From: Cryptomeria japonica
Lineage: Eukaryota; Streptophyta; Pinopsida; Cupressales; Cupressaceae
Direction: 5' to 3'
Length of the DNA: 64,000 nucleotides
Assembly: GCF_030272615.1 (NCBI RefSeq)
Contig: NC_081414.1
Location: 660,992,438-661,056,437, forward strand
Under the pieces are notes generated by a model. That model made no database searches and was not told where the DNA came from. It saw only the letters and a list, made by a program, of their open reading frames with translations. Shown in pieces: positions 1 to 9,219 of this stretch. Each line of letters starts with the position of its first letter. The stretch's first letter is position 1. The position numbers and the translations under genes are program-made.

Positions 1-1
1 A

Positions 2-130
2 CCTAACTGGTTGGGTCCCTATGTCATCATCTCAGCCTATGGATCATGTGCCTATCAGCTAACAACTTCAGAAGGCGATGTGCTCGATGAACCAACAAAC
101 AACATCCATCTGAAGATAAACTATACTTGA
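2..130 (+). CDS. C-terminal end of Ty3-gypsy (Tat-type) pol polyprotein, partial
   Basis: This frame is open from the window edge to a TGA and encodes the last 42 residues of a gypsy integrase, the chromodomain-less C-terminal tail. The residues NWLGPYVIISAYGSCAYQL align with the end of the complete pol at 27837-33686 (NWLGPYVVTAVFGSGAYQL), and both proteins end shortly after an HLK motif. The rest of the polyprotein lies outside the window to the left. The identity level shows a related but different family from the complete element. The strand and position make the following 5 kb the 3' region of this element. Confidence 0.85.
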   Translation, partial: PNWLGPYVIISAYGSCAYQLTTSEGDVLDEPTNNIHLKINYT

Positions 131-1120
131 GCAGTCTAATGCACGGAAAGAGTGAAAAAAATCAAAAAATCAAAAAATCCGAAAAAATACAAAAAACAAA
201 GAGGTGCAATAAAAACAAATGGTGAAAAACTGGCAATGGGCGCTACTTGTGAGAGAACAACTACTCTATCTATCTTTACTCATATATTTTTTAGAAGTCC
301 CTGGCCATCGCCCAACACTTTATCAAAACAGTATTATCTAGGACATACTTAGCGCAGTCATTGTCCTTGCTTATCTAAATATCATTTTATCATATCCCAC
401 CATGGCTTGGTAATCATTGTACACATCCACATTGATAGGTAAATCTAGCTAGGGGAAACATTCATCTACATTCCATCATGTCAATAAATCAAGAATCACA
501 GTAGGCCAAGAGAATCATGTCAAGCACAAATTCAACAGTCAGCAGACCAAAACAATTATCCACTTAACAACTTCAAAACATATGACGGATGATTTTCTAA
601 AGTATAATTTGTTTGCGTCTTGCATGAAAATTTTGATTATTTTTGCACTTGAAATTTTTGAACTATTGGATCCCCTAAAATTTTCTCAACGATGCATCGA
701 GCTAGAGAAAGTGATTGGAGACTCCAATATTTTTTTTTTTTTAGTTTTTTTAGTTTTCTGTCTGTGAGGCGATCACTTGTATTGTGCAAAGACTTGTCTC
801 AAGAAGTGATTCAAAACATATCACTGAAGACATGGTTCCAATTTGTGCATACAAATGGTTAATCTTGTCTGTTTATACACAAGCAACACTTAGTTCATCT
901 TGGTTCAATTATACCTCGACTCTTGTGCCATCTTGCAATATCAAAATCCATGTAAATTTTTCTCAGATCATTATGGTTCAAATATACCATTATGCTTGTA
1001 TAAATTTTCAACATACCAACAGCTCAATGATGATAAACACAATGAAAGCAAAAACATGTGACTATTCGGGAATGACAAACAGAAGAATGAGGATCATCAA
1101 TTAGCTGCATATCATTTTAC
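131..1120 (+). other. Non-coding 3' region of element A, proximal part
   Basis: No gene is seen. Shortly after the pol stop there is a block (218-262, with ATGGTGAAAAAC, CTGGCAA and GGCGCTACT) and another near 400 (CCATGGCTTGGTAAT). Both recur in the same order after the pol stop of the complete element (33842-33970). The rest is AT-rich with short chance ORFs. Confidence 0.6.
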
Positions 1121-1148
1121 AATTAGTTGCATATCATTTTACAATTAT

Positions 1149-1366
1149 TAGCATATCATTATCATACATCTCATTTTCAAGATACATCTCACAGTATATC
1201 ATTATCATACATCTCATTTTCAAGATACATCTCACAGCATATCACTATCATACATCTCATTTTCAAGATACATCTCACAGCATACCATTATCATACATCT
1301 CATTTTCAAGATACATCTCACAGCATATCATTATCATACATCTCATTTTTCAAGATACATCTCATA
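1149..1366 (+). repeat. 43-bp tandem repeat, about five copies
   Basis: Each unit contains ATCATTATCATACATCTCAT, then TTTCAAGATACATCTCACAG. The copies are nearly identical, and the last has one extra T and a diverged end. The array lies in the 3' untranslated region of element A, upstream (on +) of the antisense PMD pseudogene. 1367-1599 is AT-rich with no gene. Confidence 0.9.
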
Positions 1367-1599
1367 AATCATATCATTACATCATGCATCATCCAATCAT
1401 ATCCATCAAATATCAAATCACATGCATTTATCTAAGCATTGCATCATCATCATAGAACCATCACATTAATATATCAAACACATCACAAATAAATTGGTGT
1501 CATATATATATACATATCAAAACTGGTCAAGTATACAAAAGATGTCACGTATGTCCCAAATACAACACAATGATCAAAATACAATGGAGACAAGGTCTC

Positions 1600-3606
1600 T
1601 CAGGTATGACTACCTCCTGATGGTGATGGTCTAGCAGCAAATGTCCCAGCACCTGGATCTCTGGGTGGATCATGGTGAGGCGGCCCAGTCACACCTTTGC
1701 TCTCTATCCCCGAAGGAGTCTGCCTGGATCGACTGGATCTCACCACAGCATAGCTAGGAGCTCTGTGACCTCTAGGAACCACCTCCTCATACAGACGTCG
1801 ATATTACTCAGCCTCCTTGGCTGCATAGTGCATCTCTCTCAATGTGTCTCTCATCAAACCACCAGCCGCCACTCGCTCCAGACTATCCGCTCGAGCCTCT
1901 GCTCAACCTAAACGCTCCAACATTGTATCCTGCTCTGTGGTAATTTGCATAATCTGACATTTCTGTGCCAATACCTGTATCTGAAGTTGTTGCACTGACA
2001 ACTATAAGGATCTAATCTGTGCATCCTCTCGATGGGTGGGTATCTGAATCTAGAGGGGTACCTGTGTCATGGTACCCCCTATCCATGTCCCTATCCTCGA
2101 CATCGGTGGGGGTAACACATCTGATCTCCTCCTCTGGTTAGACCGCCTAAACTCATCCATCCCACCCACAACTGCTATAACCTCACCTGCTCGGCCAACT
2201 CCACCAGCTTTGATCACCAAACCTCCCCTCCCTCTCTCATCAACTGCTTGCCTCACTACTCTATCTCCTTGCATCCCTCTCCCTCCACCATCTCCTCCTC
2301 TATCTCCTCTCCTCCCACCATCCCCTCCTCTATCTCCTCTCCTCCCACCATCCCCTCCTCTATCTCCTCTCCCTGCTCTGTCACCACGCCTCCCTCAACC
2401 ACCTCCTCTCCCATCTCCCTCGTCATCACCTCCACCATCCCCAAATCCCTCCTCAATCTCCTCTCCCTTCTCTCTCCATCTCCCTAGCCACTCAGGCTTC
2501 TCATCCTCATCATCATCAAAAGCGAGAATCATCTCTGCTGGATCAGATATCCGGGCTACAGCATGAGCCATGAAGAGTGTTGCAAACTCCTCCATCATCC
2601 CTGCATCTACTACCTCATAGGCATAGTCCCATATCTGGCCAGCCAAATGTGTGTACTCCTCCACTTCCATAACACTATCAATAGTCAGACCCCACTCTGG
2701 CACATCCTGCCTCTGACGAGCATATAAGCATGCTCCCTGTGGTATACCCTGTTGTCAAACGTATTGCAGCTGAACTCGATTGTGCAAGAACCTCCCAATC
2801 ACAAACGGTGTCTGCCCTATCAAGAATCGGGACATATATACATAGGGCATCTCTAGCCCATCCTCAGCCCACACCTCACACTCCATATATGGTCTCTAGA
2901 CAACTGTATCAATATCATCTAGCACCCTCCTCCAATGCTCTAGCTTGCCCAGCTTACGCTGGACAACTATCCCTGTATATCCATATGTATAGGCGTGCCC
3001 AACTGGCCTATCTCTTTCTACAAGTGGCCTCACTGCGGGAATGTGCTCCCAAGCCCATACCTATAACAATGTGACCCTGGATGATAAACTTCTATAGCCT
3101 AAATACACCACCTGATGCAAATCTCTCTATAAATGGGCCAACATGCAGGACCCCCATGCAAACCGGCGACCCAATGTCACCATGTCGTCCAGAACCAACC
3201 CCCATCCCACTGCCAATCCCTTTGACCTACGGTCGGGACACAAGAAGCCACCTACAAAACCTGCCAGTACTGATGGTAGTGAGGCATAATCAAAATCTAT
3301 GAACTCCTGCCAAGGGATCTCATACCCACAAATTATATCATCCTAGTATCCACCGAAGCGCCTCTATCCCACCCTCCTCGATCTTCTCATAAGGCAATAG
3401 TGCACCTACCACATGAATCTACAAAATCCGATAACAGTCCTCTAGAGTGACTGTGATCTCGTCTATAGCCAAGTGAAAAGTATTGGTGTCACTATGCCAC
3501 CTCTCGACCAATGTTGTCAGTAAACCCTGGTTAATGATATACTGAGGCATGTCCAACAAAGAGGACAACCCACATCTCTCAATAATATCTCTATCCACCT
3601 ATGTCA
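1600..3606 (-). pseudogene. Antisense plant mobile domain (PMD, MAIN-like) protein, decayed, carried in element A
   Basis: On the minus strand, 3606 down to about 3330 encodes the hallmark start of a plant mobile domain (the MAIN/MAIL1-type domain). I read ERCGLSSLLDMPQY, then LVERWHSDTNTFHL, then an acidic IDEITVTLEDCYRIL stretch ended by a stop where a Trp or Leu is expected. The family pattern is ERW-x-x-x-T-x-TFHL followed by E-x-T-x-TL-x-D. Downstream the frame continues with shifts and stops into VPEWGLTIDSVMEVEEYTHL (about 2700-2640) and an acidic segment. A Gly/Arg/Asp-rich tandem repeat follows (2283-2375 in DNA), then a basic C-terminal tail ending at 1600. It lies antisense between pol and the 3' LTR of a Tat element, a known place for captured extra ORFs. 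It is clearly broken. PMD proteins act in heterochromatin silencing; a role here is unknown. Confidence 0.72.
2283..2375 (-). repeat. 30-bp tandem repeat inside the PMD ORF (10-residue Arg/Gly/Asp repeat)
   Basis: Three copies of a pyrimidine-rich 30-bp unit (on +, containing CTCCTCCCACCATCCCCTCC) keep frame and give three copies of a decapeptide of the type RRGDRGGDGG on the minus strand. The 30-bp period preserves the reading frame, which fits expansion while the ORF was still coding. Confidence 0.85.
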
Positions 3607-3704
3607 ATCGTGGAATCAGAGACCATGGCATCCGAAATCACTCCCGTGACTGAAGAACCCCAAGCCACTCCTATTGCAAGAAAAACAGGTCCAAATATCA
3701 GTTG

Positions 3705-3975
3705 CCATATCAAAATCAAAAATTTATATCAACTTGAAACAATGCAAATCAAATCAAGTTTCATATCAACACCAATCCATATCAAAATCAAACATCCATA
3801 TCAACTTGAAACAAATCCAAATCTAATCAAGTTTCATATCAACACCAATCCATATCAAAATCAAAAATCCATATCAACTTGAAGCAATGCAAATCCAATC
3901 AAGTTTCATATCAAAACCAATCCATATCAAAATCACAAATTTCATATCAACTTGAAACAACGAAAATCAAATCAA
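3705..3975 (+). repeat. 72-bp tandem repeat, just over three copies
   Basis: Units contain ATATCAACTTGAAACAA, then AAGTTTCATATCAACACC, then AATCCATATCAAAATCA. Successive copies start near 3727, 3798 and 3870. The trailing DNA to about 4070 holds further short ATATCA words. No coding function is seen. Confidence 0.85.
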
Positions 3976-4344
3976 TTTTTATCTATCCAATTCATATCAA
4001 GAACCCATATCAAGAAACCAAATCCAATCCATATCACAAAACTCATATCAGACACCATATCAGACCTCATATTGGACATCATATTCATGATGCAAAAATA
4101 AAAAATCTAAAACAAACAGACAAATCAAGATCATCATTCAATCACTCAGCTTGGAAGTTCAACAAAGACAAATTCAAAATTTATCAAAATAACACACACA
4201 TCAGCACAGTAGACACGCAGATTGGCTACCACACCCATCGAGGAGCACTCAGCAGACACCTACTCACCCCAACCTATCTCCCTTCCTCTAATTTTACCTC
4301 GCAGCATCATATTTTCCTCCTAAATCATTGCATTTTCTGCCTAC

Positions 4345-4685
4345 ACGCTAAGACACCTTCCCTATGCACTAAGCTGCCCCCTATGCGCTACCTAAACTTT
4401 TCTACACACTATAGACTTTACCCTATGCGCTAGACTATCCCTATGCGCTATCCTGTTCCGCCTATGCGCTATCATCTTTCCCCTATGCGCTAGGTCTACT
4501 CTATGTGCTACCCTTTTCCCTCTATGTGCTATCTTGTTAGCCTTCTATGCTAAACTATCCCTATTTGCTAGCCTAAACCCACAACGCGCTACCCAACATC
4601 CCCCCGATGCTACCCTAATTCATTAACCCTATGCGCTAAAGATTTTATCGTATGCACTACGAAATTGACCCTGTGCACTAACATG
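4345..4685 (+). repeat. Array of about 17 TATGCGCTA-type motifs at roughly 20-bp spacing
   Basis: The motif CTATGCGCTA recurs, exact or with one or two changes, near 4363, 4380, 4421, 4440, 4461, 4482, 4500, 4521, 4560, 4582, 4629, 4651 and 4671, with weaker copies between. The DNA between motifs is pyrimidine-rich and differs from copy to copy, so the motif itself, not a whole unit, is what repeats. It lies between the PMD pseudogene and the polypurine tract of element A. Confidence 0.85.
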
Positions 4686-4689
4686 TGAA

Positions 4690-5243
4690 AATCTGACACA
4701 AAAAATGAAAAACGTGCTTAAAATTGACCAAACAAAAAGAAAAAGGGGCAAAATTTAGATGACTTACAGGTGGACCATACGTGGCGGCCCTCCGATATCG
4801 ACGAACACGCTCGAATCGGTGCGAAGCATAGGGAACCGGCATTTTGTCACTCTCCAAATGTCACTATCTCCAAAAGTCAACAAGCACAAATGATACAAAT
4901 AAAATCACTTTTCACCTTTTTATAGGGTAAAAGGAAATTAGGGTTAGTAAGAGGGGCATGTATTTTTCTCGTGCTCTCGCTTATAACCCTAGCAAACATC
5001 ATTATCGAGCGATGAATCAATTGACGCGCATTAAACACAGACAAAATTTTAAAATGTGATCAAATCTATAACAATTTTCAATCATACCCAAATTTTCAAA
5101 CTCCTTGATTCATCTCCCGAGGGGGCATTATCAATATCATTTATCAAATTTGGGGCACGTCATCGACAATCACGACATCAACACATCAAATTTTTATGAC
5201 ACCACAATTTTCTTTGAATCAACATCTGCACACACGTCACTTC
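4690..5243 (+). other. Distal 3' region of element A, no gene
   Basis: AT-rich sequence without a supported ORF. Near its end a second G-rich tract, CGAGGGGGCA at 5118-5127, lies about 130 bp upstream of the polypurine tract. The same tract occurs at 35995-36004 in the complete element. Confidence 0.6.
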
Positions 5244-5257
5244 AAAGAGGGGCAAAA
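5244..5257 (+). other. Polypurine tract of element A
   Basis: AAAGAGGGGCAAAA lies directly before the TG that opens the LTR. This is the plus-strand primer site for reverse transcription. The complete element has AAAGAGGGGCAAA in the same place (36092-36104). Confidence 0.85.
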
Positions 5258-6734
5258 TGTAGACGTATAAAAATGACCACTTTCCTAAATGAATATTTAA
5301 TGTTCATTTTATTCCCATTCCTCTATTTAGTTAAATCTAATTTAATTAAATCATCCACATTCCTCTATTTGATTAAATAAATTATTCAATTTATTTATTT
5401 AAATTCACGTAAGCCTTTCATGTCATTTAATTGAATAAATCATTTTATTTAATTAAATCCCTTCTCTCTCCTTTTAATTAAATTTTCATTTAATTAAATT
5501 GTTCACTTCAAATAAATAAATCTAATTTATTTAAATTCCCCACTTGCATCTATTTTGTTGAAATAAAGCAATTTATTTTAATTAAAATTATCCTCCATCC
5601 ACTTGCATTCTCCTACTTCTCCCACTTGCCTCCTAACCCACTTTCTAAATTCTTCTAGAACCTATCTAATCCTAATCAATTAGCCTAAACCCTTCAATTA
5701 TCCCCTTTCCCTAAAATTGAGGATGTCACTTCTCAAATTTAGAGTAAAGTCTTCCAAAGGCATTAAAGCCTTTATATCTTCAACAAGCTAACTTGTTGAG
5801 TTCCCCCAAATTTAGAAGGACTCTTACAAATTTATCCCCAAAGTCTTCCAAACCATTAATGGTTAACTAACCCTTTGTGGCATAGTTAGAGACTTTTTTC
5901 CTAACTCAACCCTCATCTAACCATAGGGTCTCATCAAGAATTCATTGCTTTGACCATGGTTATTCCTTTAACCCTTTCACAAGAGTTTATCCCTTGGATA
6001 AAAGCTTTATCCAATGACTAATCTTAAGCTAACCTTAACCCTTACCTCCTAGGGTAACCATGAGGTCTTCTAAAGCATTTAATGCTTCTTACATCTCCTC
6101 TCAAGCAGTCTTATGTTGACAATTGTCACCATTTCATTGGTGAGAATTGTAAACATGGATTGATAACTTTCAATCCTGGCCCTTGATAGGATCATCCAAC
6201 CTTGACCATCCATTGTCATGTCTTTCCTATAAATAGAGCCCTCATTTCCTCATTATCATCATCCAAGTCTTTAGCATCACACTTATACTCATTTTTATCA
6301 AGCATTTAGTCTCTCTTTGAAATAGAAATAATCTAATAAACATTTTAGAAGCATTTCTTTTCATCAAAATAATCACATTAAGCTAGTATATCATGTTAGG
6401 ATAGTTCTTTACTAATCTTTTCATCTTATTATCATATACATACTAGTTTAACTCATATTTGTTAAAATCATGCATAATTAGGATTGCATTCATGTTAGAT
6501 TGATCAAAGCATCCCTCATTCTCATGATTGTCATCCCTAAGTCACTTTGCTTAGTGATCTGAGAGAAAAGGCATTGGCTTGAGGGGTCTTGTGAGATAGA
6601 GAACAATGGAACATCCCTTGGGAAGTTGAGATATCCCACATAGCTCCATAAATTGCACCAAGAGTTCCATTGGTGTGTGGACTAGTCATTGATATCATAA
6701 TTCTTGTTTCATTGCACCGCTTTTCTCGCATACA
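5258..6734 (+). repeat. 3' LTR of element A
   Basis: It begins TGTAGACGTATAAAAATGAC immediately after the polypurine tract. A TATA box (TATAAATAG, 6229-6237) is preceded by a block of about 120 bp closely matching the U3 promoter of the complete element's LTR, including GTTGACA, TTGTCACCATTT and GGCCCTTGAT. The first 300 bp alternate AATTAAAT/TTTATTTA words. The right border at 6734 (GCATACA) is inferred by analogy with the solo LTR at 39181-40689. Confidence 0.7.
6229..6237 (+). promoter_or_regulatory. TATA box of LTR A
   Basis: TATAAATAG in the same promoter context as the TATA boxes at 24711 and 37553 in the two LTRs of the complete Tat element. Confidence 0.7.
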
Positions 6735-7690
6735 ATGTCTTTTTTCAAGTAATGGAGTATATCTTCTTGTTGTAGGTATTTTTGTTGCAGGTTCTTGTGT
6801 ATATAAGGCATGCATAAATTCACACAGAATTGTCTCTAGATATATATTTCTTTGTTACAAATTAAATCCTCAAGGAGGCTGGAATTTGTCATCTCAAGGA
6901 GATTGTTGTGATTGTTTGTGGGTATTCTTCAAGGAAGAATTTAAATTCTCTAATCAATCATAAATAATGGAATAGATTTTCAAGATCTGATGATTTTGTG
7001 AATGAGTTGAGTAATGCATTTATGAAAGGCATTAATGCAGAAATATTTAATGATGAAGATGGATTTGCAGTAGAGGTTTTTTTTTCATTTGCAATTTGAT
7101 GTATGACTCTATGCCCTTGGATAAGGCACTAGTCTTGCAGATTTTGGGGATTCTCAGAGATTTTTAAAATCAAATATCCATTTACTTTTATATTTGTACT
7201 TTTAGTTTGTTCCACCTATCTCATGCTTCAACTTAGTTGAGATGTCAATGTAGATCTAGCCCATCTGCAGTAACCTCCTAGTTGTTTAAGCCTTATGAGA
7301 TCTATCTGCTTTTATTAATGTTATCATATGTGTGTAATGGGTCTGAGTCAATGCATCAAAGGTACACCCACCTAGGTTTTTCAGATCCTGAAGAGTAGAA
7401 GGATTCAAATCCATGTTATGTTGTCCAAGTCCTGAAGTTATTCATTGTATGAAGTTGGCTGTTTCATAGATAGATTGCAGGTGAACTTGGTTTTCTCATT
7501 TTTTAGAACAACAAGATCAAACACTACAACACTAAACAGGAAAAACCAGTCTCCATACTGGAATCCTCAACTTGATCAAAGCATCACATAGCATTGTGGA
7601 ATCAATAAAGAATGAAGTAGAGACACTAGATATACTTCATAGAAAACCAAACATATCTTTGCAACACCAAAACATAGGAATATGTTGACA
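6735..7690. other. No gene recognised; diverged repeat
   Basis: AT-rich DNA without a coding frame. 7104-7150 and 7350-7400 resemble 42056-42100 and 42320-42370 in the same order and at similar spacing (shared TATGACTCTAT and TGAAGAGTAGAA words). This suggests two old copies of one repeat, perhaps LTR remnants. A CAAGGAGAT-TGTTGTGATTG junction near 6896-6914 looks like a polypurine tract and LTR start but cannot be confirmed. Confidence 0.4.
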
Positions 7691-7709
7691 TCAATGACAA
7701 CAACATATC

Positions 7710-8400
7710 CTAGCAGGAGCAATATCCAACACCTTCATTACACCTTGCATCAAATCTTCCTAAACCATCCTCATCTCTTCTGATAAAACATTTTCTTCCA
7801 AAAAAATTAAAGTACTTGACAAAGGGTTTCTTTTCATACCATAGCTCATATGGTGTCATTTTGTTGTTTACTCTTAGTTGTACCTTGTTAAGTGTATAGA
7901 ATGTTGTATGGACAACCTCTTTCCAATAGACATTGTGCAAGTTTGATTCATTCAGCATTGTTCTTGCCATCCCTTTAACTATCCTATTCTTTCTTTCCAC
8001 AGCCCCATTTTGTTGTGGTGTTCTAGTTGTACAATATTGTCTTTTAATTCCATGTAGCTCACAATAATCTTCAAAATTATTTAATGTAAACTCACCTCCT
8101 TGGTTCGATCTCAAGCACTTCATCTTTTATCTACTCTCCCCCTCAACCATTTTTCTAAAAAAAATGAATTTCAAAGGCTTGTGACTTGTCTTGCAAGAAG
8201 GATTCTTTCCTTCCACAACCCCATTTTGTTGTGTTGTTCTAGATGTAGAGTATTGTCTTTTAATTCCATGTAGCTCACAATAATCTTCAAACTCATTAAA
8301 TTTAATCTCACCTCCTTGGTCCGATCTCTTGTACTTTATCTTGTATCCACTCTCCTTATCAACCATTTTTCTATTAAAAAAAAATTTCAAAGGCTTGTGA
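7710..8400 (-). pseudogene. Ty1-copia integrase core, decayed and internally duplicated
   Basis: The minus strand encodes the copia integrase segment around the second catalytic Asp and the Glu twice. 8390-8127 reads KRSDQGGEIKFNEFEDYCEL, then HGIKRQY and QQNGVVEGKN. 8123-7710 reads RSNQGGEFTLNNFEDYCELH, then GIKRQY and QQNGAVERKNR. Copy 2 has Asn for the catalytic Asp, while copy 1 keeps Asp but has Gly for the Arg after the Glu. The second copy continues into the C-terminal part (WKEVVHTTFYTLNKVQLRVN, then MTPYELWYEKKP) and loses frame near 7715. Normal copia integrase has one such segment. Confidence 0.85.
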
Positions 8401-8410
8401 CTTGTCTTGC
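7960..8410 (-). repeat. 216-bp tandem duplication within the integrase
   Basis: Matching words are exactly 216 bp apart: CTTTTAATTCCATGTAGCTC at 8041 and 8257, and TTTCAAAGGCTTGTGACTTG at 8169 and 8385. 216 is a multiple of three, so the duplication adds 72 codons in frame. The copies have diverged by many substitutions, so it is old. Confidence 0.85.
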
Positions 8411-9214
8411 AGGAAGGTTACCCAGGTCATTCTTGAGTAATCATAAATGAGCAGCATGAAATACTTTTCACCATTTAGAGCTCTTGTCCTAGTAGGACCA
8501 CATAAATTAGTATGCACTAGTTCTAATGGCCTTGTGGTTGATATACTTTGGTACTAAAACTCACCCTGGTTTGCTTTCCTTTCTGACACTCATCACATAT
8601 AGTGTTTTTTGGTTTTGCAATCTTAGGTATGTGTCTTACATACCCCTTAGAGCTCACTTTAACAAGGTCGTCAAAATTTATATGGTCTAATCTTTTGTGT
8701 CATAACCAACTCTCATCTACTTGCCCCATCATACATTGAGACTCATAGCAGTCCCTCAGGTTACACACATTTCACTTCTCTTACCTTCAGTAATTAGTTC
8801 CCATTAATTTCTTTTCTTATTTCACATCTGACTTACATTGAGCAAGTTGTGCTTTAATCCTTCCACATAGTATACATTATGTGCATTCAACTTGACATCA
8901 ATGCTCAATGTTCCTATTCTTTTTATCTTGATTGAGAGATTATCACCAAATCTAACTTAACCTCCATTCCAATCCTCAAGTTTAATAAAGTTTTTCCTGT
9001 CTCCAATCATGTGGTTGGAGAACCCACTATCAACAACCAATAGGTTTTTCCTCTCTGCATGTAATGTTGTTTGCACTATTAGACTTGATTCCTTCTTGTC
9101 ATTTTCCTTATCTACCACACTTGCTTGGTTTCTTTTCTTTTCTCTATTGCAGCCTTCTAATCAGATATGGTTTTTGGTTTCACCATTGATGTCTTTTTTA
9201 TGTTTAGCAACCCT
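8411..9214 (-). pseudogene. Ty1-copia protease and pre-integrase zinc region of C1, decayed
   Basis: On the minus strand near 9040-9000 a retropepsin active-site segment reads VVDSGFSNHMIGDR, the copia form of the D-S-G motif. Lower down, about 8720-8560, is the pre-integrase region: ESWL-stop-HKRLDHINFDD, where the stop replaces the Trp of the usual LWHKRLGH, then KNTICDECQKGKQTRVSF with both Cys of the zinc finger. In-frame stops and shifts lie between these blocks. The order protease, pre-integrase, integrase fits copia. Confidence 0.8.
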
Positions 9215-9219
9215 TAACT

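Larger units (their letters stand above)
1..6734 (+). mobile_element. 3' half of a Tat-lineage Ty3-gypsy retrotransposon (element A)
   Basis: The pol end (2-130) is followed by about 5.1 kb of 3' region, a polypurine tract at 5244-5257 and an LTR that starts TGTAGACG at 5258. The right end is placed at 6734, after CTCGCATACA, because the solo LTR at 39181-40689 (read on -) ends similarly in TTTCTATGCTACA and has a similar length. No target-site duplication can be tested because the left end is outside the window. A 5-kb region between pol and the 3' LTR is typical of Tat elements, which often carry extra ORFs there. This one carries an antisense PMD ORF and three repeat arrays. Confidence 0.7.

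Noticed and set aside
1149-1366. CRISPR-like array
   Set aside because: Units are contiguous 43-bp tandem copies without unique spacers, in plant retroelement DNA.
2069-2566. 165-codon Pro/Ser-rich frame on +
   Set aside because: It is the complement of the Arg/Gly-rich part of the antisense PMD ORF; composition comes from the 30-bp repeat.
4345-4685. CRISPR-like array of short repeats with variable spacers
   Set aside because: Repeats are 9-10 bp and imperfect with 10-bp spacers, in a eukaryotic element.
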